Shown here in pieces: positions 6,271-7,108 of a DNA stretch of 7,108 nt; the first letter of the stretch is position 1, and each line of letters opens with the position of its first letter. The stretch is taken from positions 1-7,108 of the forward strand of contig JAISXN010000218.1 in assembly GCA_031270525.1 (NCBI GenBank). The letters are read 5' to 3'. A model generated the notes under the pieces. That model made no database searches and was not told the DNA's origin. It saw nothing but the letters and a program-made list of their open reading frames with translations. Origin of the DNA: Candidatus Symbiothrix sp. Its GTDB lineage: Bacteria > Bacteroidota > Bacteroidia > Bacteroidales > Azobacteroidaceae. A program made the translations under genes and the position numbers.

Positions 6271-6308
6271 AATTTTGCAGGATTTTTACGTAATTATATA
6301 CTTACCTT

Positions 6309-6755
6309 TTACGATTCATAAATATGAGGAGTGACGCTAACAGACGTATTTGTGTATTTTTTTAAGTCTTCATTTTCCTTTTTCAACAAAGTGATCTCAC
6401 CGCATAAACGCTCTATTCTGTCCAGCAACTCGCTAAAAATTTTTTTGTGGTTCTCTTGGATTGTATTGATATTATTTGTATATTTACTCTCTAAATCAAC
6501 CGATTGGTGATTTGTTGGAAGTGGCAATGTTTGACTTTTTACATAATTTGTCTCGCGCAACATCGGGCCGTTGCCGGTAAGTAGCCACTCCGGATTTATT
6601 TCCGGATAAGTATAGATTATTCGCTCTAATTTATCTGCCCCTGGATGGTTGTTTTTATCCAAAAAACCATTAGACAACCCCGTTTCTTTATAAAATCTGT
6701 TTTTACTAATCTTCTTATATTCAACAAATTCAATTATTCTATCTCTTGATGTCAT
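6309..6755 (-). CDS. Phage-type HTH (XRE/CI-like) repressor with C-terminal coiled coil
   Basis: A 148-residue protein. Residues about 4-66 form a helix-turn-helix domain of the type common in Bacteroides phages and integrative elements: RIIEF, ISKNRFYKETGLSNGFLDK (16-34), then KLERIIYTYPEINPEWLLTG (42-61), a hallmark of this subfamily, and GNGPML. Residues 67-94 are a polar linker. About 95-134 is a probable coiled coil (IFSELLDRIERLCGEITLLK with hydrophobic heptad positions), suited to dimerisation. The S24/LexA-type peptidase half of classic CI repressors is missing, so RecA-triggered self-cleavage is not expected. The gene reads leftward and faces a small rightward gene across a control region with paired 13-bp repeats, its probable operators. 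I infer it represses the rightward early promoter and perhaps itself. The start codon (plus-strand 6753-6755) directly precedes the HTH domain and has no Shine-Dalgarno. Confidence 0.85.
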   Translation of the reverse strand: MTSRDRIIEFVEYKKISKNRFYKETGLSNGFLDKNNHPGADKLERIIYTYPEINPEWLLTGNGPMLRETNYVKSQTLPLPTNHQSVDLESKYTNNINTIQENHKKIFSELLDRIERLCGEITLLKKENEDLKKYTNTSVSVTPHIYES

Positions 6756-6763
6756 AAATTTTA

Positions 6764-6806
6764 TAGATTTTTTGCTCGAAAAATTTGCATATTTAGATTT
6801 TTTGCT
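6764..6806. promoter_or_regulatory. Paired operator repeats between the repressor and the early gene
   Basis: TAGATTTTTTGCT occurs perfectly twice, at 6764-6776 and 6794-6806, exactly 30 bp apart (close to three helical turns). The first lies 8 bp before the repressor start codon. The second lies between the -33 and -7 boxes of the rightward promoter, where a bound protein would block RNA polymerase. The position strongly suggests sites for the adjacent HTH protein. The sites are direct, not palindromic, which is less usual for a dimeric repressor. Confidence 0.65.
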
Positions 6807-6815
6807 ATATCTTTG
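6784..6815 (+). promoter_or_regulatory. Rightward early promoter (Bacteroidetes type)
   Basis: The -33 box TTTG (6784-6787), a 20-bp spacer and the -7 box TATCTTTG (6808-6815) match the Bacteroidetes consensus fully. It is the best promoter in the window. Start of transcription is expected near 6822, with a leader of about 50 nt to the ATG at 6872. The spacer contains the second 13-bp operator repeat. Confidence 0.7.
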
Positions 6816-6840
6816 ACCTCATAATAAATGTCCCGCGCTT

Positions 6841-6848
6841 CAAATATA
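6841..6848 (-). promoter_or_regulatory. Leftward -7 box of the repressor promoter
   Basis: Plus-strand CAAATATA reads TATATTTG on the minus strand, an exact TAnnTTTG. Twenty bp upstream there are only A/T bases (TTTT on the minus strand), so the -33 box is weak. Transcription would start near 6834 and give a leader of about 80 nt across both operator repeats. It would run head-on against the rightward transcript that starts near 6822. Confidence 0.45.
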
Positions 6849-6871
6849 ACAAAAATTTAAATATAAAAAAA

Positions 6872-7099
6872 ATGAAAGTTTCAATCAGTAAAAAAGGCTA
6901 CACCCTGAGCGGAATAAGTCCGGAAGAATTAAGTACAATTAAGTACTTGCTTGGGAATATAAGAAAAAGATGTTTTTTAACCCCAAAAAATGAAGATGGA
7001 AATTATTGTTCCGGAAGTGATTTTCTTGCCATCCTGAATGAAGATGAACTGAATGAATTTCGCGCATTTATGGATGAATGGGAAGATAAACCTTGGTAA
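6872..7099 (+). CDS. Small hypothetical protein, first rightward gene after the repressor
   Basis: A complete 75-residue frame (ATG 6872, TAA 7097-7099) that I do not recognise. It opens with a probable beta-hairpin (KVSISKKGYTLSGI, residues 2-15), then a helix (SPEELSTIKYLLGNIRKR, 16-33), a short loop with two cysteines (C34, C46), and an acidic C-terminal helix (LNEDELNEFRAFMDEWED, 55-72). There is no signal peptide, membrane segment or clear helix-turn-helix. It lies 116 bp from the divergent repressor gene, behind a consensus promoter with an operator in it, which is the slot of cro or ner in lambda and Mu. The role is therefore probably early lytic control or an accessory early function, but sequence gives no direct evidence. 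Its acidic character might suit a protein-binding or DNA-mimic role; that is speculation. Confidence 0.7.
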   Translation: MKVSISKKGYTLSGISPEELSTIKYLLGNIRKRCFLTPKNEDGNYCSGSDFLAILNEDELNEFRAFMDEWEDKPW

Positions 7100-7108
7100 T
7101 AAAAAAAG

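Larger units (their letters stand above)
5700..6308. other. Gene-free, repeat-rich intergenic region (suspected left end of a mobile element)
   Basis: About 600 bp lie between the lutA stop and the repressor stop with no credible gene, tRNA or rRNA. The sequence is AT-rich and contains several separate short-repeat families (5731-5763, 5760-5822, 5972-6005, 6029-6139), one good intrinsic terminator (5875-5902) and a hairpin near the repressor 3' end (6241-6270). The stretch 6150-6240 shows nothing I can name beyond A/T runs. Dense protein-binding sites next to a phage-like repressor fit a prophage or transposon end. Confidence 0.5.

Overview
The window looks like a Bacteroidetes genome, most likely order Bacteroidales. 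Three of the four promoter-like sites carry an exact match to the Bacteroidetes -7 consensus TAnnTTTG within a plausible distance of a gene start. Shine-Dalgarno sequences before the starts are essentially absent. The protein families (a GIN-domain surface protein, a single-pass TPR protein next to ribH, a SNF2_assoc-type helicase and a short Bacteroides-style HTH repressor) fit the same group. Species cannot be named from this sequence.

The left 5.65 kb is ordinary chromosome, all on the + strand. It starts with the 3' part of a DUF2807/GIN-domain protein (3-659) built from seven SGGSD-type repeats about 20 residues apart. After a promoter at about 718-749 comes a tight pair: a membrane-anchored TPR protein (781-1473) and lumazine synthase ribH (1485-1967, riboflavin synthesis). 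A heptanucleotide repeat tract provides the ribH stop codon and leads to a 942-residue SNF2-family DNA translocase (2031-4859). Next, behind its own hairpin and -7 box, is lutA/lldE (4923-5699), an iron-sulfur protein of L-lactate oxidation. Its usual partners lutB and lutC are not downstream.

At about position 5651 the sequence changes. The conserved LutA core ends, an unusual tail of about 15 residues follows, and base composition becomes markedly AT-rich. A gene-free stretch of about 600 bp (5700-6308) then carries several families of short repeats spaced by whole helical turns: a 16-bp near-identical pair plus an inverted copy (5659-5763), six TTTGA boxes at 10-12 bp (5760-5822), an intrinsic terminator (5875-5902), three GGAGTTGTTCC units at 11-12 bp (5972-6005), and three TTATGACC boxes 55 and 33 bp apart, two of them preceded by C9/C10 tracts (6029-6139). 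Beyond this is a leftward XRE/CI-like repressor with a coiled-coil tail and no peptidase domain (6309-6755), a control region with two identical 13-bp repeats and two face-to-face promoters (6756-6871), and a rightward 75-residue gene (6872-7099).

The order host gene / repeat-rich gene-free end / leftward repressor / operator / small rightward early gene resembles the left end of a Mu-type transposable phage (attL and transposase sites - c - operator - ner). My main inference is that 5.65-7.1 kb is the left end of a prophage or similar mobile element inserted in or just after lutA, possibly separating it from lutBC. No transposase, integrase or structural gene is inside the window, so this remains inference.
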